DNA from: Actinoplanes sp040639655
GTDB lineage: Bacteria > Actinomycetota > Actinomycetes > Mycobacteriales > Micromonosporaceae
Assembly: GCF_040639655.1 (NCBI RefSeq)
Contig: NZ_JBFAAI010000035.1
Span: 1 to 64,000, forward strand
Direction of reading: 5' to 3'
Length of the DNA: 64,000 bases
The position numbers were made by a program, and so were the translations under genes. Positions 57,762 through 64,000 of the stretch are shown here, piece after piece. Each line of letters starts with the position of its first letter. Positions within the stretch are counted from its first letter, which is position 1. The notes under the pieces are model-generated. The model searched no databases, was not told where the DNA came from, and saw nothing but the letters and a program-made list of their open reading frames with translations.

Positions 57762-58814
57762 TTGCGACGCACCGCACTTCATCACATCCACCAGCGCCTG
57801 GGCGCGACCATGACCGGTTTTGCCGGCTGGTCGATGCCGTTGCGCTACGGCAGTGACATCGCCGAGCATCACACCGTACGGACCGGTGCCGGCCTGTTCG
57901 ACCTCGGTCACATGGGCCAGCTGGAGGTGACCGGGCCGGAGGCCGCCGCCTTCCTCGACCACGCCCTGGTCGGCCGGTTGTCGGCGGTTGCCGTCGGCCG
58001 CGCGAAGTACACGATGCTGTGCCACACCACCGGCGGTGTCCTCGACGACCTGGTCGTCTACCGGCTCGCCGAGGACCGGTTCCTGGTGGTCGCCAACGCG
58101 TCGAACGCGCCGGTGGTGCGCGCCATGCTGGGTGAGCACTCCGGCGGCTTCATGGTGCGCATCGCCGACGCCGGCCGGTCACTGATCGCGGTGCAGGGGC
58201 CACGGGCGGCCGAGGTGGCCGGTGTCCACCCGGATCTGCGCTACTACGGCATCAAACGGGACCGGCTGGCCGGGCGTGAGGTCCTGCTGGCCCGTACCGG
58301 GTACACGGGCGAGGACGGTTTCGAGATCTACTGCGCGCACGAGGACGCCGAGCAGATCTGGGAGTGGGCCGCCGCGGCGGGCGCGACCCCGACCGGCCTG
58401 GCCTGCCGGGACACCCTGCGGCTGGAGGCCGGGATGCCGCTGTACGGGCACGAGCTGACCCTCACGACCACCCCGTTCCACGCCGGTCTGGGCCGGGTCG
58501 TCGCCCTGGACAAGACGGACTTCGTGGGTGCCGCCGCCCTGCGCGCCGTGCAGCCGGACACCACGCTGGTCGGCCTCACGACGAAGGGCCGGCGGTCCCC
58601 GCGGGCGGGCCACGCGGTGCTCGACCCGGCCACCGGCACCCGGGTCGGCGAGGTGACCAGCGGGGCACCGTCCCCGACGCTCGGGCATCCGATCGCGATG
58701 GCGTACGTCTCCAAGGACCTGGCCGGGCCGGGCACCCGGCTGACCGTCGACGTCCGGGGCACCCACGAGGACGCCGAGGTCGTCAGCCTCCCCTTCTACC
58801 GGCGGCGGTCCTGA
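57762..58814 (+). CDS. gcvT: Aminomethyltransferase, glycine cleavage T protein
   Basis: A 350-residue T protein: LRRTALHHIHQRLGATMTGFAGWSMPLRYGSDIAEHHTVRTGAGLFDLGHMGQLEVTGPEAAAFLDHAL, the folate-site Asp region MLCHTTGGVLDDLVVYRLAEDRFLVVANASN, ARTGYTGEDGFEIYC, and ACRDTLRLEAGMPLYGHEL. It transfers the aminomethyl group to tetrahydrofolate in glycine catabolism. TTG 57762 is fixed by AAGGAG six bases upstream and conservation at this point. The stop overlaps the sdaA ATG by one base (TGATG). gcvH, gcvP and glyA are not here, so they must lie elsewhere. Confidence 0.95.
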   Translation: MRRTALHHIHQRLGATMTGFAGWSMPLRYGSDIAEHHTVRTGAGLFDLGHMGQLEVTGPEAAAFLDHALVGRLSAVAVGRAKYTMLCHTTGGVLDDLVVYRLAEDRFLVVANASNAPVVRAMLGEHSGGFMVRIADAGRSLIAVQGPRAAEVAGVHPDLRYYGIKRDRLAGREVLLARTGYTGEDGFEIYCAHEDAEQIWEWAAAAGATPTGLACRDTLRLEAGMPLYGHELTLTTTPFHAGLGRVVALDKTDFVGAAALRAVQPDTTLVGLTTKGRRSPRAGHAVLDPATGTRVGEVTSGAPSPTLGHPIAMAYVSKDLAGPGTRLTVDVRGTHEDAEVVSLPFYRRRS

Positions 58815-60112
58815 TGGCCGTCTCCGTCTTCGACCTGTTCTCCATCGGCATCGGCCCGTCCAGCTCGCACACGGTCGGCCCGATGCGCGCCGCCCGGCTG
58901 TTCACCTCCCGTCTCGGCCCGATCGACGACGTGGCCACGGTGCGGGCCGAGCTGTTCGGGTCGCTCGGTGCGACGGGGCACGGCCACGGCACGCCGAAAG
59001 CGGTCCTCCTCGGTCTGCAGGGCGAGGATCCCGAGACGGTCGACACCGGTCTCGAGCCGTCCGACGGCGCCGCCGGTTTCGCGGTCGACCTGGTGCTGCA
59101 CCGGCGCCGGTCGCTGCCCGGGCATCCGAACGGGATGCGGTTCACCGCGCTCGGCGCCGACGGCACCGAGCTGCTTGCCAAGACCTACTTCTCGGTCGGC
59201 GGCGGGTTCGTCGTGGATGAGCAGACCTCGGGCGTACGCCTTGATCGCACGCCGGTGACGTACCCGTTCGCCTCGGGCGCGGACCTGCTGTCGCTCACCC
59301 GCACCACCGGTCTGTCGATCTCCCGGCTGATGCTGGCGAACGAGACGGCGTGGCGGCCGGAGTCCGAGATCCACGCCGGGCTGCTGAGGATCTGGCGGGT
59401 GATGAGCGACTGCATCGACGCCGGTCTCGCCGCCGAGGGTCTGCTGCCCGGTGGTCTGAAGGTGCGCCGCCGGGCCGCCGCGACCGCCCGTCAGCTGCGC
59501 GCCGAGGGCAATCCGGAGGCGCATGCCATGGAGTGGCTGACCGTCTACGCGATGGCCGTCAACGAACAGAACGCGGCCGGTGGTCGGGTGGTGACCGCGC
59601 CGACCAACGGTGCCGCCGGAATCATCCCGGCCGTGCTGCGCTACTACCTGGAGTTCGTGCCGGGCGCCTCGCCGGACGGGGTGGTCCGGTTCCTGCTGAC
59701 CGCGGCCGCGATCGGTCTGCTGTTCAAGGAGAACGCCAGCATCTCGGGTGCCGAGGTGGGCTGTCAGGGCGAGGTCGGGTCGGCGTGCGCGATGGCCGCG
59801 GCCGGGCTCGCCGAGGTGCTCGGCGGCACCCCGGAGCAGGTGGAGAACGCCGCGGAGATCGGCATGGAACACAACCTCGGCCTGACCTGCGACCCGGTCG
59901 GCGGCCTCGTCCAGATCCCGTGCATCGAACGCAACGGCATGGCCGCCGTCAAGGCCGTGACGGCCGCGCGGATGGCCCTGCGCGGTGACGGCCGCCACCA
60001 CGTCTCCCTCGACAAGGTCATCAAGACCATGAAGGAGACCGGCGCCGACATGAAGACCAAGTACAAGGAGACCGCCCGGGGCGGCCTGGCCGTCAACGTC
60101 ATCGAGTGCTGA
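58814..60112 (+). CDS. sdaA: L-serine ammonia-lyase (L-serine dehydratase), iron-sulfur type
   Basis: A 432-residue single-chain SdaA. The beta domain is at about 1-155 (VSVFDLFSIGIGPSSSHTVGPMRAARLFTSRL). The alpha domain is at about 190-432 (GGRVVTAPTNGAAGIIPAVLRYYLEF, FKENASISGAEVGCQGEVGSACAMAAAGLAEVLGGTPEQVENAAEIGMEHNLGLTCDPVGGLVQIPCIERNGMAAVKAVTAARMA), with three cysteines placed to hold a [4Fe-4S] cluster. It converts L-serine to pyruvate and ammonia. Translationally coupled to gcvT and under the same glycine riboswitch, linking glycine excess to serine removal. Confidence 0.95.
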   Translation: MAVSVFDLFSIGIGPSSSHTVGPMRAARLFTSRLGPIDDVATVRAELFGSLGATGHGHGTPKAVLLGLQGEDPETVDTGLEPSDGAAGFAVDLVLHRRRSLPGHPNGMRFTALGADGTELLAKTYFSVGGGFVVDEQTSGVRLDRTPVTYPFASGADLLSLTRTTGLSISRLMLANETAWRPESEIHAGLLRIWRVMSDCIDAGLAAEGLLPGGLKVRRRAAATARQLRAEGNPEAHAMEWLTVYAMAVNEQNAAGGRVVTAPTNGAAGIIPAVLRYYLEFVPGASPDGVVRFLLTAAAIGLLFKENASISGAEVGCQGEVGSACAMAAAGLAEVLGGTPEQVENAAEIGMEHNLGLTCDPVGGLVQIPCIERNGMAAVKAVTAARMALRGDGRHHVSLDKVIKTMKETGADMKTKYKETARGGLAVNVIEC

Positions 60113-60127
60113 CCGGGCGGCTCGCGA

Positions 60128-60646
60128 TCAGCGGGCGCGGGCCCGGCGGGCGGGCCGGGCCGGGGCGTCACCACGGGCGGCGGTGACGGCCTCGCACAGG
60201 TCGGTGAGCGGGTCGAGGCGCTGGGCAGTGCAGGCGATCGCCTGCAACAGGCCGCGGAAACGTTCGGCGTCCTCCGGTGCGAGGGCGCCGAGGACGTGCG
60301 CCTCGACATGACGCAGCGCGTCGCGCCGGGCCTGCCAGGTCTCGTGTCCCTTGGCGGTGGCGACCACGAGGCGGCTGCGGCGGTCGGCGGGGTCGGGACG
60401 GCGCGCGACGAGTCCGGCGCCTTCCAGGTCGTCGATCAGGTACGTCAGGATGGTCCGGTCGATGCCCAGGTCCTGGCCGATCGCGCCCTGGTTGCGGGGA
60501 GGCTCCCCGACGGCGGCGGACAGCACCTGATAGCCGCGGGGCCCGCCGGGCAGGTCGTTGAGGGCGTGGTCGGCGGCCTTGGCGTAGGCACGGAAGACCA
60601 CTCCCAGCATCCAGCCGAGGTCACCTTCGAGGGGGGTCGTCACCAC
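60128..60646 (-). CDS. MarR family transcriptional regulator
   Basis: A 172-residue MarR protein (VVTTPLEGDLGWMLGVVFRAYAKAADHALNDLPGGPRGYQVLSAAVGEPPRNQGAIGQDLGIDRTILTYLIDDLEGAGLVARRPDPADRRSRLVVATAKGHETWQARRDAL). The D-x-R-x-R wing and dimer helices are present, and the C-terminus is Arg-rich. GTG 60646 was chosen over an ORF start at 60706 that would lie inside the operator. It is divergent from the LLM-hemerythrin gene; the gap holds a perfect palindrome. Confidence 0.9.
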   Translation of the reverse strand: MVTTPLEGDLGWMLGVVFRAYAKAADHALNDLPGGPRGYQVLSAAVGEPPRNQGAIGQDLGIDRTILTYLIDDLEGAGLVARRPDPADRRSRLVVATAKGHETWQARRDALRHVEAHVLGALAPEDAERFRGLLQAIACTAQRLDPLTDLCEAVTAARGDAPARPARRARAR

Positions 60647-60685
60647 CCCACCATAGCCCAGTGCAGCAGAAGTTCTGCCTGACAA

Positions 60686-60706
60686 ATGTTCTGTTTGACA
60701 GAACAT
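60686..60706. promoter_or_regulatory. MarR operator between MarR and LLM-hemerythrin genes
   Basis: Perfect inverted repeat with 9-bp arms ATGTTCTGT and ACAGAACAT separated by 3 nt. A partial related half-site (AGTTCTG) lies at 60671-60677. It is 23 nt from the LLM start and 39 nt from the MarR start, so one site could repress both. Confidence 0.85.
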
Positions 60707-60729
60707 CTTTTCCGCGTCACAGTTGCCGC

Positions 60730-62382
60730 ATGTCCGACTACGGCCACCCCCTTGAGTTCGGGTCCTTCATCACCCCGGCAGCCGCCGACCCCACCCGGGT
60801 CGTCGCGCTCACCGTGCTCGCCGAGCAGGCCGGTCTGGACCTGGTCACCTTCCAGGACCACCCCTACCAGCCCGGCTTCCTCGACACCTGGACGCTGCTG
60901 AGCTACGCCGCCGCGCGCACCGACCGGGTGCACCTCGCGGCGAACGTCACCAACCTCCCGCTGCGCCCACCGGCCGTGCTCGCCCGCAGCGTCGCCGGCC
61001 TCGACCTGCTCAGCGGCGGCCGCATCGAGCTGGGCCTCGGCGCCGGCGCCTTCTGGGACGCCATCGAGGCCATGGGCGGGCCGCGCCTGGCCGCCGGCCA
61101 GGCCGTGCAGGCCCTCGAGGAGGGCATCGACGTCATCCGTCAACTCTGGGACACCGGCGCCCGTGGCGCGGTCCGGGCCGACGGCGAGTTCCACCGGGTG
61201 ATCGGCGCCAAACGCGGCCCGGCACCCGCCCACGACGTCGCCATCTGGCTCGGCGCCTACAAGCCGAGAATGCTCGCCCTCACCGGCCGCCGCGCCGACG
61301 GCTGGCTGCCCTCCCTCGCCTACCTGAAAGACGGCGACCTGGCCGCCGGCAACCGGATCATCGACGAGGCGGCACTCGAGGCCGGACGCAAGCCCGCCGA
61401 CGTGCGGCGGTTGCTCAACATCGGCGGCCGCTTCACCGACATCGGCCGCGGTCCGTTGCAGGGCCCGGCCGAACAGTGGGCCGAGGAACTCACCGACCTG
61501 GCCCTCACCGACGGCGTCGGCACGTTCATCCTGGCCACCGACGACCCGGACGACCTGCGGCGCTTCGCCGCCGAGGTGGTCCCCGCGGTCCGCGAGGCGG
61601 TGGCCGCCGAACGAGCCGGCACCGCGACGAGGCCGACGGCCACACCTTCGCCCGCCGCGCCTTCACCGGCCGGGCAGTCCCCCGCGGCACGCACCCGGCC
61701 CGCGCCCACGTCCGTCCGGGCCGGGCAGTCCCCTGCCGCCGGCACCGGGCCGGCGTCCGTGCCGGGCCGGGCGGCGGGCCGGTCACCGTTCACCGTCACA
61801 CCGACCGAGGACGACGGCGTACGCCGCAGCAGCACCACGGTCTGGGACGAGCAGGCCCGGCCCACCGGCCCCGCGCCGGACCCGGAGCGCACCTACACCC
61901 CTCGGGAGCTGGCCAACGGCCGTCATCTGATCGAGGTGCACGACGGGCTGCGCGGCGAACTCGCCCAGATCCACGACCTCATCGATCAGGTCGAGGCGGG
62001 AAGTCTCGACGTCGGTGCGGCCCGTTCCCACATCAACACGATGACGATGCGGCAGAACAACTGGACGCTCGGCACCTACTGCGAGTCGTACTGCCGGATC
62101 GTCACGACGCACCACACCATCGAGGACCGGTCGCTCTTCCCGCACCTGCGCCGCAGCGACCCGCGCCTGGCCCCGGTCGTGGACCGGCTCGAACAGGAGC
62201 ACCATGTCATCCACGAGGTGCTCGAGGGAGTCGACAAGGCTCTGGTCGAGATGGTCTCCGGCCCGGGCGGCACGGCCGGCCTGCGTGCCGCGGTGGACCT
62301 CCTCACCGACACACTGCTGTCCCACCTGGCCTACGAGGAACGCGAGCTGATCGAACCGCTGGCCCGCCTGGGCGCCCAGTAG
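60730..62382 (+). CDS. LLM-class flavin oxidoreductase fused to hemerythrin HHE domain
   Basis: A 550-residue fusion. Residues about 5-295 form a luciferase-like monooxygenase barrel of the F420/FMN LLM class (LEFGSFITPAAADPTRVVALTVLAEQAGLDLVTFQDHPYQPGFLDTWTLLSYAAARTDRVHLAANVTNLPLRPPAVLARSVAGLDLLSGGRIELGLGAG). A ~95-residue Pro/Ala/Thr linker contains two SVRAGQSPAA-like repeats. Residues about 395-550 are an HHE hemerythrin-like domain (HLIEVHDGLRGELAQIHDLI, RIVTTHHTIEDRSLFPHL, EQEHHVIHEVLEG, LLSHLAYEERELIEPLA) with the His/Glu ligands of a di-iron centre. A possible role is oxygen- or NO-coupled flavin chemistry (inference). Under the divergent MarR. Confidence 0.9.
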   Translation: MSDYGHPLEFGSFITPAAADPTRVVALTVLAEQAGLDLVTFQDHPYQPGFLDTWTLLSYAAARTDRVHLAANVTNLPLRPPAVLARSVAGLDLLSGGRIELGLGAGAFWDAIEAMGGPRLAAGQAVQALEEGIDVIRQLWDTGARGAVRADGEFHRVIGAKRGPAPAHDVAIWLGAYKPRMLALTGRRADGWLPSLAYLKDGDLAAGNRIIDEAALEAGRKPADVRRLLNIGGRFTDIGRGPLQGPAEQWAEELTDLALTDGVGTFILATDDPDDLRRFAAEVVPAVREAVAAERAGTATRPTATPSPAAPSPAGQSPAARTRPAPTSVRAGQSPAAGTGPASVPGRAAGRSPFTVTPTEDDGVRRSSTTVWDEQARPTGPAPDPERTYTPRELANGRHLIEVHDGLRGELAQIHDLIDQVEAGSLDVGAARSHINTMTMRQNNWTLGTYCESYCRIVTTHHTIEDRSLFPHLRRSDPRLAPVVDRLEQEHHVIHEVLEGVDKALVEMVSGPGGTAGLRAAVDLLTDTLLSHLAYEERELIEPLARLGAQ

Positions 62383-62518
62383 GACCCGGTCCAGCCGTAC
62401 GGCGGGGTGGCACCCGCCGGTCAGCGGGTGGCCCGGTCGTCGCCGCCACGCTGAAATCTTGGGGGACCCGAACTCGACGACGCGAAGTGATCGTTTGTCC
62501 ACCGACGCCGATGACGAC

Positions 62519-62635
62519 GTGACGAATCTGGTGATCATGTCGCCGGACGAGTTCGAGGCCGCCCTCGGCGGAACGCTTCCGGAGACCCCGGCGGGAGACG
62601 CCGACGGGCCACCGGACTGCGGGTGCGCCGACTGA
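62519..62635 (+). CDS. Possible 38-residue peptide ending in CxC
   Basis: A GTG-started ORF encodes VTNLVIMSPDEFEAALGGTLPETPAGDADGPPDCGCAD. About 87% of its third codon positions are G or C, its N-terminal half is an acidic amphipathic leader-like segment, and it ends Pro-Pro-Asp-Cys-Gly-Cys-Ala-Asp. No Shine-Dalgarno precedes GTG 62519; TTG 62495 and 62459 are in frame upstream. No modification or export gene is adjacent. It might be a precursor peptide, a metal-binding peptide or a chance ORF. The rest of 62383-62861 holds only the repeats listed separately. Confidence 0.35.
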   Translation: MTNLVIMSPDEFEAALGGTLPETPAGDADGPPDCGCAD

Positions 62636-62679
62636 CCGTTCGCTCGGGGCGCTCGCGGGCAGTCACCGGCCGGCGGGGT

Positions 62680-62815
62680 GGGGGGAAAGCTCCCCGCCGG
62701 CCGGCCTGACCGACCCACGGAAAAGCCCTCGCCGGTTCGAGCCGGGCCACCGCACGGGAAAGCCTCGCCGGTCGCCCTGCCGCTCCCCCACGGGAAAGCG
62801 CCGGCCGATCGACAT
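62680..62815. repeat. Spaced short repeats with core ACGGGAAAGC
   Basis: Four related cores GGGGAAAGCTC, ACGGAAAAGCCC, ACGGGAAAGCCTC and ACGGGAAAGCGCC recur about every 36-40 bp (near 62685, 62717, 62754 and 62789), each followed by a GCCGG-rich stretch. No gene covers them. The spacers are similar to one another and GC-rich, unlike CRISPR spacers. Confidence 0.65.
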
Positions 62816-62861
62816 GGCCCACCCTCGCAGCAGAGGACGGACATCCGGCCGGCGAGCGGAA

Positions 62862-63857
62862 TCAGGCGATGGTCAGGTGGGTGGCCAGGGCCTTCAGGAA
62901 GTCGGGGGCGTCGAAGAGGCGGCCGGCCGAGGCCACGCCGGTGGTTCGGGTGCGGCCGTCGAGGATCCGCTGGACGGCTTCGACCGCCAGGGGCGCGCTC
63001 ACGGCGTAGATGTCGGTGCCGGTGGCGGTCAGGCGGCGTTCGGCGGTGCCGTTGCGGACGATCGCGTCGACGGTGAACGTCTCGGCGGTCCGGCCGTCAC
63101 GGCCCGTGTCGCCCGCGGCCAGGTCGCTCGCCGCCTCGGTGGTCATGTAGGTGCGCACCTCGGGAACGGCCAGGTGGCTGGGCACGGTGACGACGTCGGC
63201 CATCGTGAAGCCGGCCAGCACCGTCCGGCGGCCCAGTGGTTCCGGGAAGTCCCAGCTGACCACCGGCAGGTCACGACTGTCGGTGTAGTGGTCGAGGCGG
63301 CCTCCGGTGTAGCGGACCCGCCGACCGCCGCGCCGCTCGCGGGAGACGGTGCCGGCGGCGAGTGTTCCGGTGGTCGGCTGCCAGCTGCTCAGACCGTAGG
63401 CGATGTGCGCCTCGCCGGCCGTCGTCCAGTCGCCCATCGCGGCCGTCACCAGCAGATCCCCCAGGCCGCCGAAGAACGCCATCGCCGGGAGCACCGTGAC
63501 ACCGGCAGCCCCGGCCCGCTCGGTGAAATGCGCGAAGGTGTCGGCGTTCGCCTCGATCTCGGCGGCCACGTCCACGTACGGGATGCCGGCCCGTAGCGCC
63601 GCCTCGATCACCGGCGCCGCGGTGGTGGCGAACGGACCGGCCGTGTTGATGACCGCGTCGGCACCCTTGATCGCCCGGTCGAGCGCGGCCGGGTCGTCGG
63701 CCGGCGCCACCCGCGTCTCGATGTCCGGCCCGAACCCGGCGAGCCGGCCGGCATCGCGCCCCACAGCCACCGGCACCAGTCCCCGTCGCGCCAGCTCCGC
63801 CACCACGAACCGGCCGGTGTGACCGTATGCCCCAAAGACCGCTACCCGCTTCTCCAT
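62862..63857 (-). CDS. Saccharopine dehydrogenase-like NAD(P)-binding oxidoreductase
   Basis: A 331-residue protein with an N-terminal Rossmann domain (MEKRVAVFGAYGHTGRFVVAELARRGLVPVAVGRDAGRLAGF; G-x-x-G-x-x-G as GAYGHTG) and DAVINTAGPFATTAAPVIEAALRAGIPYVDVAAE. This is the pattern of the saccharopine dehydrogenase-like / trans-acting enoyl reductase group. Later GAAGVTVLPAMAFFGGLGDLL marks the C-terminal domain. Substrate unknown; not expected to make lysine. Divergence or operon with the LysR fragment upstream is not clear; both are on the minus strand. Confidence 0.85.
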   Translation of the reverse strand: MEKRVAVFGAYGHTGRFVVAELARRGLVPVAVGRDAGRLAGFGPDIETRVAPADDPAALDRAIKGADAVINTAGPFATTAAPVIEAALRAGIPYVDVAAEIEANADTFAHFTERAGAAGVTVLPAMAFFGGLGDLLVTAAMGDWTTAGEAHIAYGLSSWQPTTGTLAAGTVSRERRGGRRVRYTGGRLDHYTDSRDLPVVSWDFPEPLGRRTVLAGFTMADVVTVPSHLAVPEVRTYMTTEAASDLAAGDTGRDGRTAETFTVDAIVRNGTAERRLTATGTDIYAVSAPLAVEAVQRILDGRTRTTGVASAGRLFDAPDFLKALATHLTIA

Positions 63858-63879
63858 GCCGAGAATGCTGTCAGGGGCG

Positions 63880-64000
63880 TCAGGACGGAGACAGTGTCCG
63901 GAGCGCCAACCCCCGAACAGTTTCGGACAGCACCCGCATGGCCTGGCCGATCACCGGTGAGTCGTCGCCGGCACGGACCGCGACGGCCAGATCGATCCGG
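63880..64000 (-). CDS. C-terminal end of a probable LysR-family regulator (cut by window edge)
   Basis: The last 39 codons read RIDLAVAVRAGDDSPVIGQAMRVLSETVRGLALRTLSPS and end in TGA at 63880-63882. The R-I-D/E-L-A-V-A-V/W-R-x(n)-S-P-x-I-x-x-A-x-R-V-L pattern is that of the end of LysR substrate-binding domains. The N-terminus and HTH lie outside the window, so the family call is tentative. Confidence 0.5.
   Translation of the reverse strand, partial: RIDLAVAVRAGDDSPVIGQAMRVLSETVRGLALRTLSPS

Noticed and set aside
62680..62815. A CRISPR-like array of short repeats
   Set aside because: The core is only about 10 bp, the intervening sequences resemble each other, and no cas genes are present.

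Overview
The window reads as chromosomal DNA of a high-GC actinobacterium. The GC-rich third codon positions, frequent GTG/TTG starts, mycothiol-type (maleylpyruvate isomerase-like) protein, Rpf cell-wall hydrolase under a c-di-AMP riboswitch, DivIVA-domain protein and dense ECF/TetR/MarR regulation all fit. The gene repertoire most resembles Actinoplanes/Micromonosporaceae; that genus-level guess is inference, since no marker gene is present.

Layout. 1-4.74 kb is a decayed mobile-element zone: an IS110-type transposase with frameshifts, a frameshifted tyrosine recombinase, a transposase 3' fragment, an integrase C-terminal fragment and a tRNA-like sequence with its own terminator, with three small ordinary genes between them (VOC, membrane protein, DUF1330). 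4.78-19.3 kb holds regulator-target pairs: TetR/DUF4386 with twin operators, a large LuxR-type ATPase regulator coupled to a small ORF, an ECF42-like sigma factor overlapping a YciI gene, a secreted five-FnIII protein, a TetR -> thioesterase-patatin fusion -> AidB-like dehydrogenase operon joined by 4-nt overlaps, an Rrf2-NIPSNAP pair and a PucR-type regulator. 19.4-23.3 kb is a two-gene catabolic unit (class II aldolase fused to a class III aminotransferase, then an FGGY kinase) ending in a strong terminator. 23.3-24.4 kb is non-coding, repeat-rich and holds an IS30-type remnant.

24.4-35 kb carries a CHASE4-like hybrid histidine kinase, small enzymes, a TetR/esterase divergent pair, an orphan PotD-like lipoprotein, an Ltp-domain surface protein, and an ECF41 sigma factor with its AhpD-like partner behind a good match to the ECF41 promoter. 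35-50 kb holds a DivIVA protein, an AbfB-domain membrane protein facing a LacI regulator across palindromic operators, a DUF4184 protein, a dienelactone hydrolase, a VOC/WYL divergent pair, a CBS-BON protein, a secreted GH5-FnIII-CBM2 cellulase behind a perfect CebR-type operator, a MarR/MFS pair, Rpf behind a ydaO riboswitch, and a CPBP protease. 50-64 kb holds an unusual esterase-GH42 beta-galactosidase fusion, a Tat-exported M20 hydrolase, a quinone-oxidoreductase/XRE pair, a ROK protein, a tandem glycine riboswitch driving gcvT-sdaA, a MarR/LLM-hemerythrin fusion pair, a possible 38-residue peptide ending in CxC, short spaced repeats, a saccharopine-dehydrogenase-like enzyme, and the tail of a probable LysR regulator cut by the window edge.

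The most unusual items are the three multidomain fusions (esterase-GH42, thioesterase-patatin, LLM-hemerythrin), the aldolase-aminotransferase/FGGY unit with no assigned substrate, and the many palindromic operators that can be read directly in divergent promoter regions. No CRISPR array, prophage or large biosynthetic cluster was seen.
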